Origin: Haloplanus sp. HW8-1
GTDB taxonomy: Archaea; Halobacteriota; Halobacteria; Halobacteriales; Haloferacaceae
Reading direction: 5' to 3'
NCBI RefSeq assembly: GCF_023703795.1
Contig: NZ_CP098518.1
Coordinates: 3,348,001 to 3,412,000 of the forward strand
Length of the DNA stretch: 64,000 nt
The first letter of the stretch is position 1. Each line of letters begins with the position of its first letter. A program made the translations under genes and the position numbers. Below, in pieces: positions 8,749 through 16,965 of this stretch. The notes under the pieces were generated by a model. It searched no databases. It had not been told where the DNA came from and worked only from the letters and a program-made list of their open reading frames with translations.

Positions 8749-9524
8749 CGGACGAGCCGTCGATCCGGAACGAGGTTCGCGAACGGGTCTGGTCGCAACT
8801 CCGCGAGGTGGCACGCCCCGACTCGCGGTTCGCCTGGGACTTCGGCGAGTTCATCGCCGACTACGAGGGGAGCGACGCGGGTGCCGAGCGACTCCTCGAC
8901 CTCGCCGACGACCACGACTGCGAGTCGTGGCTCGTGACGCCCGACAACAACCTCGACCCGCTCCGCGAACGCCTGATCGAGCGGCCGACGCCGTTTCTCA
9001 TGCCGACCTACGGCATCCGACGGGGCTTTCTCTCGCTCGACCCCGCCGACGTGCCCGACGGCGCGGCCGCCTTCGCGTCGGTCCTCGACGGCATGACTCG
9101 GTTCGCCGAGCGGGCCCCGCTCGACGCCCTCGAAGCCGACCACCCGCCGCTCGACGTCATGGTCACCGGCGCGAGCTTCGTGACGCCGGACGGCCTCCGG
9201 ATGGGCAAGGGCCACGGCTTCTTCGATCTGGAGTGGGCGATGCTGCGACAGGTCGGCCTCGCCACCGAGGACACCCTCGTCGTCGCCGCCGTCCACGACG
9301 TCCAACTGCTCTCCGAGACGGCGGCCCCCGAGGGGATGGTCGCAGACCACGACACCGTCGTCGACTACGTGGTCACGCCGACCCGCACCCACCGAGTCGA
9401 GGGCGACCGGCAGAAACCGTCGGGCATCCACTGGGGGTTGCTCACCGAGTCCGAGATCCGGGCCATCCCGCCGTTGGAGACGCTGTGGAAGCGGGCCGGG
9501 CGGCCGGCGACGAAGGAGGTGTGA
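8745..9524 (+). CDS. 5-formyltetrahydrofolate cyclo-ligase family protein
   Basis: A 259-residue protein of the 5-FTHF cyclo-ligase superfamily (COG0212). The segment GLRMGKGHGFFDLEWAMLRQ near residue 150 corresponds to the GxGxGYYD nucleotide/folate loop, and VVAAVHDVQLL and HDTVVDYVVTPTRT are the following strands. It is longer than classical cyclo-ligases, like the MTHFSD-type branch, so the exact reaction is uncertain. The ATG overlaps the stop of the preceding small gene, which places it in the symporter operon. Its link to transport is unclear. Confidence 0.8.
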   Translation: MTDEPSIRNEVRERVWSQLREVARPDSRFAWDFGEFIADYEGSDAGAERLLDLADDHDCESWLVTPDNNLDPLRERLIERPTPFLMPTYGIRRGFLSLDPADVPDGAAAFASVLDGMTRFAERAPLDALEADHPPLDVMVTGASFVTPDGLRMGKGHGFFDLEWAMLRQVGLATEDTLVVAAVHDVQLLSETAAPEGMVADHDTVVDYVVTPTRTHRVEGDRQKPSGIHWGLLTESEIRAIPPLETLWKRAGRPATKEV

Positions 9525-9762
9525 CACACCTCGGGGCGCCGTCGCTCCCTTCGTCAACCGGATCGCCGGTGAGCGCTTCGCCGGGACACCGTTGACTTCG
9601 TGGGCTTCGACGTACCGGTGATGCTCTTGGCGATGTGATCCGCCGCCAACAGAGCAAGGAACGAATGCGATATCCGCGCCTGCATGAGGCAGACCATCCC
9701 GCACAGCAGGATGTACGGCGCTGGCCGATTGCAGTTTCGGGACGGCGCCACGCGTCTCACTG

Positions 9763-10962
9763 TCATGATGGACTCGACGTGTGTGGTCCCGTGGCACTAT
9801 CGCGGGTGCGCCCATCCCGTGGCGAGTCATCGCTGTCCGATTTCCAAAGACAGCTCTCTCCCCGCGGGTCACCGCGACGCGCGATGTTCGCCGCGGCGTT
9901 GATGTCCGCCTGAAACGTCGTAATGTGACACTCCTCGTTCTCGCAGCGGAACTCCCCCTGTGAGGGCCGTGTCCCGATTCGATGACAGGCGTGACAGATC
10001 TGACTAGTGTACGCCGCTGGGACGTAGGTGACGGGGATACTCGCTTCAGCAGCCTTCTGTTCAATTCGCCGCTGGAGTTGACCGAACGCCCACGAATGCA
10101 ACCGCCGATTCATGAACGTCCCGTACTCGAGTTCCCGAACCCCGTCGAGGTCCTCCATCACGAGATACGGCTCATCGTGTTGCGCCGCGTAGTCGACTGC
10201 CTCTCGACTCGCCTTTTCGATGATGTCATGCAACGCGTTCTCATACTGCCGTGCCTGTCGTTGTTGCCGCCACGGTGCAGCGTCCCGTTCTTGGAGTCGC
10301 TGAAGGGTCGTACTCCGCTCTTTTCTAAGCTGTTTCGCACGGCTCCCACTGACGCAGAACGGGTTCGTTGGCGTATCGCGCGTTAGGGCACAGCCCGTGA
10401 CCAGCGCTGTTTCGCCGACATCTATCCCGATATACGTGGGATCGGTTACGTCCATGATGGTGGAGTTCCACTTTGCGGTCACATGGAGTAGCCAGGCTGA
10501 CTGTCTTCGGACTAGCTGGAGTTCACCGGCTGTCACGTCCTCTTCATGCAGTAGCCGCTCCCAGAGGTCCCGTTGCTCCGGATTGATCTGGAGTGGATTC
10601 CAGAAGTTCGTTCCCCGTCCCGCTTGGGGAACATTCCAACAGAACTCGTGCGTTCGCTCCTCGTCGTGATCGAACTTTGCTGCCCGGTTCGACAGCCGAA
10701 CCGGATGGTCCTCGGCTAATTCAGTTGCCTCGTACTCGTTCAGGAGACGCGGTACGAACGGTTTGAGTCCATCTTTCGCCTGATACGGCAGTTCGTACGA
10801 TTTGACGATCTTGTTGACCGCGCTCATCGTCCCTGCTTTTGCGTTGAATGCAGCTTCCAGCGCCTCTTGATACGTCTCTTGGAGCTGCTGGAGTTTCCGC
10901 TCTTTGTGGGCTGTTGGCGAGACTAGCTGTGCTTCAAGGGTCCGTACGATGGTTATGGCCAT
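9763..10962 (-). CDS. tnpB: TnpB RNA-guided nuclease / IS605 OrfB
   Basis: A 399-residue TnpB. The split RuvC-like site is visible: Asp in YIGIDVGETALV, Glu in LVMEDLDGVREL and Asp in FQADINAAANIARRG. A zinc finger (CHACHRIG, then CENEEC) lies before the last Asp. The length is normal for the family and no lesion is seen. It differs strongly from the two other TnpBs in this window, and the conserved right-end sequence of those two is not found behind it, so it belongs to another subfamily. Confidence 0.93.
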   Translation of the reverse strand: MAITIVRTLEAQLVSPTAHKERKLQQLQETYQEALEAAFNAKAGTMSAVNKIVKSYELPYQAKDGLKPFVPRLLNEYEATELAEDHPVRLSNRAAKFDHDEERTHEFCWNVPQAGRGTNFWNPLQINPEQRDLWERLLHEEDVTAGELQLVRRQSAWLLHVTAKWNSTIMDVTDPTYIGIDVGETALVTGCALTRDTPTNPFCVSGSRAKQLRKERSTTLQRLQERDAAPWRQQRQARQYENALHDIIEKASREAVDYAAQHDEPYLVMEDLDGVRELEYGTFMNRRLHSWAFGQLQRRIEQKAAEASIPVTYVPAAYTSQICHACHRIGTRPSQGEFRCENEECHITTFQADINAAANIARRGDPRGESCLWKSDSDDSPRDGRTRDSATGPHTSSPS

Positions 10963-11046
10963 AGATCATCCGGCTGGAAGTGTCGACCGCTGCACCCGAT
11001 TTGGTCTCGTCATCGTATTTGAGTCTCAGGACTACCGGGTCGTGCG

Positions 11047-11117
11047 GCCACCTGTGTCGTAACAGCCGGCACCCGTGCCGGCTGTTTCCATAACCAGACC
11101 TGCTGCGAACAGGTGGC
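11047..11117. repeat. Nested palindromes at the tnpB element left end
   Basis: Inner hairpin: ACAGCCGGCA (11062-11071), a 4-base loop, then TGCCGGCTGT (11076-11085). Outer arms: GCCACCTG (11047-11054) and CAGGTGGC (11110-11117). All pairings are exact. Subterminal hairpins of this type are the sites bound by IS200/IS605 TnpA. Confidence 0.6.
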
Positions 11118-11126
11118 ACGTCGTTC

Positions 11127-11297
11127 ATGGGCTCCATCCGGAAACAGGCCGGCGACGCCATGGCGTCCGTCGACCTGCTCGAACGCGACGCCCTCTCGAC
11201 GGAACTGGTCACCCTCCTCTGGATGCTGTACGAACACCACGGCGTCGTCCTCTTTTCCGGCCCGACCGGCGTCGGCAAGACGACGCTCATGAACGCC
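11127..11297 (+). pseudogene. Fragment of type II/IV secretion ATPase (duplicate)
   Basis: In-frame codons give SIRKQAGDAMASVDLLERDA, a leucine-rich helix and the P-loop FSGPTGVGKTTLMNA, matching the archaeal pilus/secretion ATPases (VirB11/GspE superfamily). Homology stops abruptly after Ala (base 11297), and the following DNA is unrelated and AT-richer. The piece is nearly identical to the end of the longer fragment at 18335-18811, which breaks at the same codon. The upstream part is cut by the tnpB element. It is not expected to be functional. Confidence 0.8.
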
Positions 11298-11477
11298 GTT
11301 TCCCGAAAAGTCTCTCTAGGTGTACAGTCACTACACCTCCAAAATACTAGTAGTAGGTCTCCAACGCCCATAAGACGATCATCGATATTCCGTCAAAAGC
11401 AATGTGCTGACTCGATAGAAACGCTGCTACCCCAAAAACAGGAATAAGCATAGGAATCGACAGAGATGCGGCATAGC

Positions 11478-11484
11478 TTTTTAT
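11478..11484 (+). promoter_or_regulatory. TATA box of the HxlR gene
   Basis: TTTTTAT centred about 30 bases before the ATG at 11511, consistent with a leaderless haloarchaeal transcript. The 180 bases between the ATPase fragment and this promoter show no gene. Confidence 0.5.
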
Positions 11485-11510
11485 CGAGTTGTGTGTTAAC
11501 ATCTAACTAT

Positions 11511-11885
11511 ATGAGTTGCGATGACCTCCCCCCAAAACCAGATCCCGACGACGACGTATTCGAAGTTTGTCCGGTTGCTCGGGCGTTCGAGATTGTGGGG
11601 TCAAAGTGGCGACTCACCGTCCTCAGAAGTCTCCACCTGTACGGCGAACAACGATTCAGCGAACTGCAAGAAACGACGACGGCTGATTCAACGACCCTCT
11701 CTCGCGTGCTTGAGAACCTCGAAGAGCAGAATCTCGTTACCCGACGCTTGGAGGACCGGCCGATTGCAACGTACTACGACTTGACGGAACGAGGGGAATC
11801 ACTCACCGGCGTCTTTGACGAATTCGAGGAATGGGCATTCGAACACACCGCCGCGGAGATGCCTGCCGTCGATCTACCCGAGTAG
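11511..11885 (+). CDS. HxlR-family winged-helix regulator
   Basis: A 124-residue HxlR regulator. It has the family opening CPVARAFEIVGSKWRLTVLR with a conserved cysteine (Cys15), the recognition region RFSELQETTTADSTTLSRVL and the wing RRLEDRPIATYYDLTERG. HxlR proteins often respond to redox or aldehyde stress. The start at 11511 matches the TATA spacing; an upstream ATG at 11466 would add a non-conserved segment. It lies 144 bases before an NmrA-like reductase gene on the same strand, a common haloarchaeal pairing, and may control it. Confidence 0.88.
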   Translation: MSCDDLPPKPDPDDDVFEVCPVARAFEIVGSKWRLTVLRSLHLYGEQRFSELQETTTADSTTLSRVLENLEEQNLVTRRLEDRPIATYYDLTERGESLTGVFDEFEEWAFEHTAAEMPAVDLPE

Positions 11886-11925
11886 GTCGAACTGATCGGT
11901 GCTATCCGGTTACAAAATGTTACTT

Positions 11926-11943
11926 GGTTATACAGCAATAACC
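11926..11943. promoter_or_regulatory. Candidate operator GGTTAT-6-ATAACC
   Basis: A perfect 6-bp dyad with a 6-base spacer lies 40 bases after the HxlR stop and 87 bases before the NmrA start. A second perfect dyad, CGTGGCC-acttc-GGCCACG, is at 11998-12016, just before the start codon. These are good candidates for autoregulation or a leader hairpin. Confidence 0.45.
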
Positions 11944-12029
11944 GACTCACACACATATCACAAAAATTATAATTCTTCCCGAAGGTAATATCGTCATCGT
12001 GGCCACTTCGGCCACGGAAGCTGATAGAC

Positions 12030-12971
12030 ATGGCAGAAGCACCAGCGGATACCGAAGACAACAGAGAAAAGACCGTCCTCGTGGTCGGTGCGACAGGAAA
12101 CCAGGGTGGCGTCATTATCGATCACCTCCTCGCAGCCGAGAGGAAATTCACCGTCTGCGGTCTGACGCGAACGCCGGACAGAGAGGCCGCACAAGCACTC
12201 GCAGACCGCGGTGTGGACGTCAGACGGGGTGACCTGAACGACAAGGCGACACTCCGACCCGCTATCGACGGTGTCGATGCTGTCGTCATCGTGACGAACA
12301 TCTGGACAGCCGGATTCGAGGAATCAGTCCGCCAGGGAAAGAACATCGCCGACGTGACCGTTGAAGGCGGGGTTAGACACATCGTGTTCAGCGGCGCTGG
12401 CTACCACGACCAGGACCTCGGAATCACCGCCTTCGAACCAGCTGGAGAAGTCGAGCAGTATATCAGGTCGCTGGACGTGCCCGCGACCTTCCTGCGACCG
12501 GTGTGGTTCATGCACAACCTCGAACCCGCCTTCGAGGATATCCTCAATGGCACGCTCGCCCTGCCCATCAAAGAGGGCGTGACTCTCCAAATGATCGACG
12601 TTGACGATGTCGGCCGGGCGACCGCGCGGGTTCTCACTGATCCCAACGAGTTCGCCGACGAGGGATTCGACCTTGCAGGTGACGAACACACACTCTCCGA
12701 GATGGCCAGGATCCTCTCCGAAGTAACGGGCACTGACGTTCAACCGTTCTCCGTTCCTATCGAGGACGCCAGGGAAGAGATGGGCGACGCGATGGCCGAA
12801 CTGTTCCAGTGGTTCAACGACGAGGGGTACTCGGTCGATATCGAGAGCACGGAGCGACGGTTCGGGTTCGAGTTCACCAGTTTCCGTGAACACCTTGAGA
12901 ATAATAATTGGGCTGACAAGCAACAACCGAGCCGGATCCCGGGCCTCGTGAAGGCTATGATGCAAGGCTGA
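12030..12971 (+). CDS. NmrA-like NAD(P)-binding protein
   Basis: A 313-residue atypical short-chain dehydrogenase of the NmrA family. The Rossmann motif is VVGATGNQGGVII (residues 18-30), followed by GLTRTPD, a dinucleotide ribose/phosphate site, and FSGAGYHD. Active-site YxxxK is lacking, as in NmrA proteins, which usually sense NAD(P) ratios rather than catalyse. It follows an HxlR regulator, suggesting a redox-stress pair. Base composition resembles the chromosome more than the surrounding IS debris. Confidence 0.85.
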   Translation: MAEAPADTEDNREKTVLVVGATGNQGGVIIDHLLAAERKFTVCGLTRTPDREAAQALADRGVDVRRGDLNDKATLRPAIDGVDAVVIVTNIWTAGFEESVRQGKNIADVTVEGGVRHIVFSGAGYHDQDLGITAFEPAGEVEQYIRSLDVPATFLRPVWFMHNLEPAFEDILNGTLALPIKEGVTLQMIDVDDVGRATARVLTDPNEFADEGFDLAGDEHTLSEMARILSEVTGTDVQPFSVPIEDAREEMGDAMAELFQWFNDEGYSVDIESTERRFGFEFTSFREHLENNNWADKQQPSRIPGLVKAMMQG

Positions 12972-12978
12972 TGCCATT

Positions 12979-13092
12979 ATGCAAAACACGACTACAAGGG
13001 AACCAGACCTTACGGTCGCTACGGGGGTTCATCGGAACGACATCGACGGCGTCAACTGTTATCTATCCGGGGTGACCGATGGCGTCGATTGA
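12979..13092 (+). CDS. Possible 37-residue ORF
   Basis: A 37-residue frame beginning 8 bases after the NmrA stop and overlapping the start of the next membrane gene by 14 bases. No domain is recognised. It may be a short leader or a chance frame. Confidence 0.25.
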   Translation: MQNTTTREPDLTVATGVHRNDIDGVNCYLSGVTDGVD

Positions 13093-13672
13093 CCAGCCAA
13101 CGTCGCATCGTGAAGAACTCGGGTTGATCGTTGATCTCGCTGACCAACAGTTTGCCATCGTCGCCGTTCTCGTCACGATCGGGGCACCGGTCGTCGCGTA
13201 CCTGTCGGGCATCGCATCGCTCATGTTCTACGTTCATGTGGCTCTTGGAGCGTTCTGGTTCGGACTCGACTTCTTTTTCAAGTTCGTACTCGGACCCGCT
13301 CTCGATGCTGCACCAGAGGATGCTGCCGGATCAGTCAATCACCACCTAATCCCGAAGATAGTCGCGGTGGCTGAACCGCTCAGCGTCGGTGTAATCGGGT
13401 CCGGCATCGGCCTCGCATTCATGTTGGGGTATTGGGCTAATCCTTCGATTTGGCTGTGGGGAGCGCTCGTCATCGGAGTGTTGATGCTCATTAACGGCTT
13501 CGGGCCACTACACCTCGTCACGACGAGGATGGTGGTTGAGCTCAACAAGGAGGACCCGGATGGCGAGCGACTCGACGCGTTGTTCGGCCAAGCCATGCAG
13601 TGGGGGCTCCTCCAGACTGTTCTTATGTTGGCTATCATCGTGATGATGGTCGGCCTCCGTGGCTTGCTCTAA
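13079..13672 (+). CDS. DUF2269-like integral membrane protein
   Basis: A 197-residue protein with four or five hydrophobic helices. The segment FYVHVALGAFWFGLDFFFKF, with a conserved His before the helix, resembles DUF2269/CopD-like membrane proteins that may bind metal or haem. The function is unknown. The ATG at 13079 is used; an internal ATG near 13224 would remove the first helix. It follows the NmrA gene closely and may be co-transcribed with it. Confidence 0.7.
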   Translation: MASIDQPTSHREELGLIVDLADQQFAIVAVLVTIGAPVVAYLSGIASLMFYVHVALGAFWFGLDFFFKFVLGPALDAAPEDAAGSVNHHLIPKIVAVAEPLSVGVIGSGIGLAFMLGYWANPSIWLWGALVIGVLMLINGFGPLHLVTTRMVVELNKEDPDGERLDALFGQAMQWGLLQTVLMLAIIVMMVGLRGLL

Positions 13673-14024
13673 TCACACTCGTCTCGATAATGCAAACAGT
13701 AGAACGAAGAGGGCTAATGAGGGACAGGACGGCATCATAAGACGAGTCGAATCCGAGGCAATGACCGATCGATTATCTCCCGTGTCTCCGAGTCGGGGAA
13801 CGCGAATTCAGGTCAGCAACGACCCCTGAAACGACTCGTAATGAAATCTACGCGAATTCAGGATTGATATGCTGAGTAGGTAATAACTGTGGAACGCCCA
13901 CATACCCTTCTCCCTACGACGACCGATCGGTTTCCGGTGCCTGTATTCTGGCGCGTAGCACGAGACACAATAACGCCGTCAGCTCTGTTGAACCCCCAGC
14001 AACTGCTGGGAGCTACACGCTAGC
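13673..14024. repeat. Non-coding gap with a 13-bp direct repeat
   Basis: No gene is seen here. ACGCGAATTCAGG occurs at 13800-13812 and again at 13850-13862, in the same direction and 50 bases apart. This could be a recombination scar or a pair of protein-binding sites. Confidence 0.5.
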
Positions 14025-14267
14025 TTACTCCCGCAGCCGCTTCGCGAGGTCATCGATCTCGACATCGCCGGTCTCGACCGATTCAGTCCCGTCTTCCGTT
14101 TCAGTTGCCGGCACCGCAACCTCCTCGTCAACGACCGGTGTCTGTCCCTGTCGGTCATGCAGCGTGCGCTCGGCATCCCCGAACGTCCCTGGCATCGACT
14201 CACCGATGATGTGTCCGTCTCCGCCTCGGTATCCCCAGCCGTTCGCGTCCGTGTTGTCGTGATGCAT
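14025..14267 (-). CDS. Hypothetical acidic protein, plasmid-type cluster
   Basis: An 80-residue protein with a Gly/His-rich N terminus (MHHDNTDANGWGYRGGDGHI) and a strongly acidic C terminus. No domain is recognised. It is the last gene of a three-gene minus-strand cluster, 23 bases after the next one upstream. The composition is typical of haloarchaeal plasmid genes. Function unknown. Confidence 0.6.
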   Translation of the reverse strand: MHHDNTDANGWGYRGGDGHIIGESMPGTFGDAERTLHDRQGQTPVVDEEVAVPATETEDGTESVETGDVEIDDLAKRLRE

Positions 14268-14290
14268 GATGTGTGGTTCCTGTTGGTCGC

Positions 14291-14593
14291 TTACTCTCGC
14301 CGCCAGAACTCGTCCGCCCAGGACTTCTCGTAGAGCTTGAGCTGGATCTCCTCGCGCTTCTCGTAGGTGTCGTCGACGCCGCCGAGGTAGTAGCCGACAC
14401 CCTCCTCAAGCTCGATATCCTCGGTCCAGACGGTGCAGATGACCGGTTCCGATACCGTATCGTCGCCGAGCGCCACGCGCTGATACGGCTGGTGTGAGGC
14501 AACGTCTTCGATCCAGTTGACGAACCCCTTCGTCCTGACCCAGCCGTGCGTCCCGTCGAGGTCGCCCAGCTCCACGAACGGCGGTCCGCTCAT
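14291..14593 (-). CDS. Hypothetical protein, plasmid-type cluster
   Basis: A 100-residue acidic protein beginning MSGPPFVELGDLDGTHGWVR and rich in aromatic residues (GYYLGGVDDTYEKREEIQLK). No family is recognised. Its ATG overlaps the stop of the preceding zinc-ribbon gene by ATGA, so translation is coupled and the two products may act together. Confidence 0.65.
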   Translation of the reverse strand: MSGPPFVELGDLDGTHGWVRTKGFVNWIEDVASHQPYQRVALGDDTVSEPVICTVWTEDIELEEGVGYYLGGVDDTYEKREEIQLKLYEKSWADEFWRRE

Positions 14594-14982
14594 CGCTGTC
14601 CACCGCCTGAGACCAGCGTCACGCCGCCCGTTATCCGCTGGTCGGGGAGCACGGCGTCACACCAGGGACAGGTCCTGCTCGCTCGGAGCGGATCGTAGAG
14701 CTCGTCGCACGCCGAACACACGGAGAGCCCTTCCGTGTCGATGCGGCCATCGTTGATGAGCTCCGTCCGGAGCAGGCCGCCTCGGACGACGAACAGCACG
14801 TTGTAGGGCGCGTACAGACGCGTGAACCGTGCGTTACACTCGGGGGCGCGAACGGGGATCGCTGCCTTCCATCCCTCTTCGAGGGAGATCTCCGCAGGCG
14901 TGCGTTCTTCCCACATCTCGGGGGCATGCGGGCGGTTGATGGGCGGGACGTACGACTCGTCGTGCGTGTAGTGGTCGAACAT
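14590..14982 (-). CDS. Hypothetical zinc-ribbon protein, plasmid-type cluster
   Basis: A 130-residue protein. The C-terminal half carries two CxxC pairs, CSACDEL and CPWCDAV, about 17 residues apart, which would form one zinc ribbon. The N-terminal half (MFDHYTHDESYVPPINRPHA) is unknown. It is the first gene of the three-gene minus-strand unit. The zinc ribbon suggests nucleic-acid or protein binding; nothing more can be said. Confidence 0.65.
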   Translation of the reverse strand: MFDHYTHDESYVPPINRPHAPEMWEERTPAEISLEEGWKAAIPVRAPECNARFTRLYAPYNVLFVVRGGLLRTELINDGRIDTEGLSVCSACDELYDPLRASRTCPWCDAVLPDQRITGGVTLVSGGGQR

Positions 14983-15530
14983 TATGCAGTGTTGATTCCC
15001 TGTCTACCGACGGCGGTACTCAGCCAGATCTCGCGGTATCGCTGGACAGCGTCGCCACTGAGCGTGGGACGCAGACTCTGAGAGAACAGCCGCTATCGAC
15101 GACTGCTGGTCGTCGAGTCAGTCACGACTCCTCAGAATGAGGACGGTGCTGAGTACTGACCGTCGAAGACTTCGAATACATCGCGCGGGAATTGGCGCGC
15201 GTGTTCAGAAGAACGGTCCGCGGACAGTTGGTGACCTCTCCGATGGAAGACTTCCAAAGGATGAGCCCTCGCCGGAAACCCTGCTAAGGGCTTCCTTCGT
15301 GCGAGCGTACTATTCTCCGAGAGCCAACACTCGAAGGGGACAGCACTTCTCGAAGTCTTATGACTTCGGGGGTCGCCAATTTCGGCCGCGATAAGGGTCG
15401 GCCAGCGGCTTCCCCTTACGGGGAACCACACTGACCGAACCGCCTCAATTACGCATATTGTCGCAAGAAGTAGTTAAAGGGGCGAGTATAGCCTTCAGCG
15501 ATGCGCTAACGGCAGAAATCAACAGGGAGC
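14983..15530. other. No gene recognised
   Basis: This 548-base gap contains several short open frames on both strands with no domain and no convincing start context. There are many short hairpin-like sequences (for example around 15270 and 15345), but none that I can assign. I see nothing to annotate. Confidence 0.5.
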
Positions 15531-16181
15531 CTACTGCAGTGGCTGGTTCTCCCGCTCGAAGTATCCGATTCGCTTGAGTTCCGCTTTGACGAGCTGGGTC
15601 ACGCTGTAATGGTCATCATCGGAGACGCCATGCTGGGCGCAGAGATCCTGGAACTTCGGATGTTGGCTGAACCGATCCGGGAACCTCTGCTGGCTCGCCT
15701 CTGATAGATCCACTTCTGTCGGGTCATTTCCCTGTAAAAAGTGACGCCGCCGCTCACGATCGACGACGATGCCGATCGTACAGAGGGCAACCTTCTCGAT
15801 CCGCTTTTGTTGGCCGAAGCGGTCGAGGTTCATCTGGCTCATCGCAGCAACGGCCCGTCGCTGCTGGTAGGTGGGAACGTCAAGGGCTGTACAGAGCGAC
15901 TCCGTGATGCGTTTCTTGTCGCGTGCAGCCTCGCGGGTGCTGTGATTGCCGTCACTATGGTGACGACCCTCGTTCAGTCGGATGAGTTGCTTGATGTTCC
16001 CGTTTGCCGTTCCGATCCCGACGCGTGTCTCTCCCAACGGATCGTATCCGGTCGTGTACGCGTCGGGCTGGTGGTCGCGTAGCTGCTGTGCGGACGGAAC
16101 CAGTTCTGGGTCATCATCGATCTCATGGTCAGTCTCCGTCTCGCTCGTCTCTTCGGTCGCCTGCACGCGTTCTTCGGCCAT
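15531..16181 (-). CDS. Conserved haloarchaeal plasmid-type hypothetical protein
   Basis: A 216-residue helical protein. An acidic N terminus precedes a conserved-looking core: KRITESLCTALDVPTYQQRR, then MNLDRFGQQKRIEKVALCTI, then a charged tail. The core has the look of a cyclin-like or TFB-like helical repeat, so a role in transcription or replication control is possible but unproven. It stands alone in a region of plasmid-type genes. Confidence 0.65.
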   Translation of the reverse strand: MAEERVQATEETSETETDHEIDDDPELVPSAQQLRDHQPDAYTTGYDPLGETRVGIGTANGNIKQLIRLNEGRHHSDGNHSTREAARDKKRITESLCTALDVPTYQQRRAVAAMSQMNLDRFGQQKRIEKVALCTIGIVVDRERRRHFLQGNDPTEVDLSEASQQRFPDRFSQHPKFQDLCAQHGVSDDDHYSVTQLVKAELKRIGYFERENQPLQ

Positions 16182-16965
16182 CGGTATCTCGTCGCTGTCT
16201 GGTGGAATTACCGCAGCCCATTTAGTCTTTGAGTCGATTTTGGTCCGGTCTGTACTGCGGCCACCCGTTTAGTCTGGCGACCATGTTCATAATCGGATCT
16301 AACGACCGAAAGCCGACGATACGCTGTTTGAACGGGGTTCCATCTGTTTCGTCCCTGCCATACTCGAACCCCACCCCCGCAAGAAGGAATCACACCTTCC
16401 GAAAACTCTCACTATGAGCCTGTCGACGCACCGACCACAGCAAGTGGTTCATCCGACGCAGACAGGAACAACACGTCTGCGACGCGGAGATTGCGCGAAC
16501 CGAGCGACGCGATAGTGACTGCCCCGCTGTTCATCAGAGCGTTCATAATCGGTTGCTGTCGGGCGATTCGGAGGTATAGATGATAGCGACTGCGTACGGG
16601 CTGCCTTCGGTGGGAGCGACGATACAGCCGAAATCGGTAGGTTACGCACTGGTTGCTGGGCAGGCAGGGCTGTGTGCGCGTGGTCGTGCGTCAGGCATAC
16701 TTGCAGGCCGATTGCGGGAGCAGATCTATTCTTGCGGGTCTACAAGCCGATTATGAACAATAAACCGCCGCCGCTGTGCGTCCAAACGACCGTATGCGGC
16801 GCCCTCGCCCTGTTCAGCCGACTATGAAACGAGACTTGTCCGCACCAGAACCCACTGCCCATTCTTCATGTGGGGCCTCCGATTCAGGTGACCCCGTTCT
16901 GCACGAACAGAATTTCCCAGTAAATCGACCGAACACCCTTCGGGTAGCGTCCCGTATACCCCACA
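16182..16965. repeat. Cluster of 12-bp motif GTTCATAATCGG
   Basis: The region has no convincing gene. GTTCATAATCGG is at 16285-16296 and 16541-16552, and its reverse complement is at 16747-16758. A one-base variant of the reverse complement occurs near 16818. The 16541-16758 pair faces inward, like the ends of a 218-base non-autonomous element. The same motif bounds 45945-46379 in the other part of the accessory region. Confidence 0.55.

Larger units (their letters stand above)
9600..11126 (-). mobile_element. IS200/IS605-type element carrying tnpB only (approximate ends)
   Basis: A tnpB gene on the minus strand with no tnpA nearby. The upstream side (10963-11126) contains nested palindromes of the kind found at the left end of this family. 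It stops where a piece of a secretion ATPase begins. The downstream end at about 9600 is not sharply visible and the coordinate is a guess. The 238 bases after the cyclo-ligase gene would contain the right end and any omega-RNA. Confidence 0.5.

Noticed and set aside
15132-15431. Open frame of about 100 codons on the minus strand
   Set aside because: Composition is random-like (Arg/Ser/Pro), there is no start context, and it overlaps other equally weak frames.
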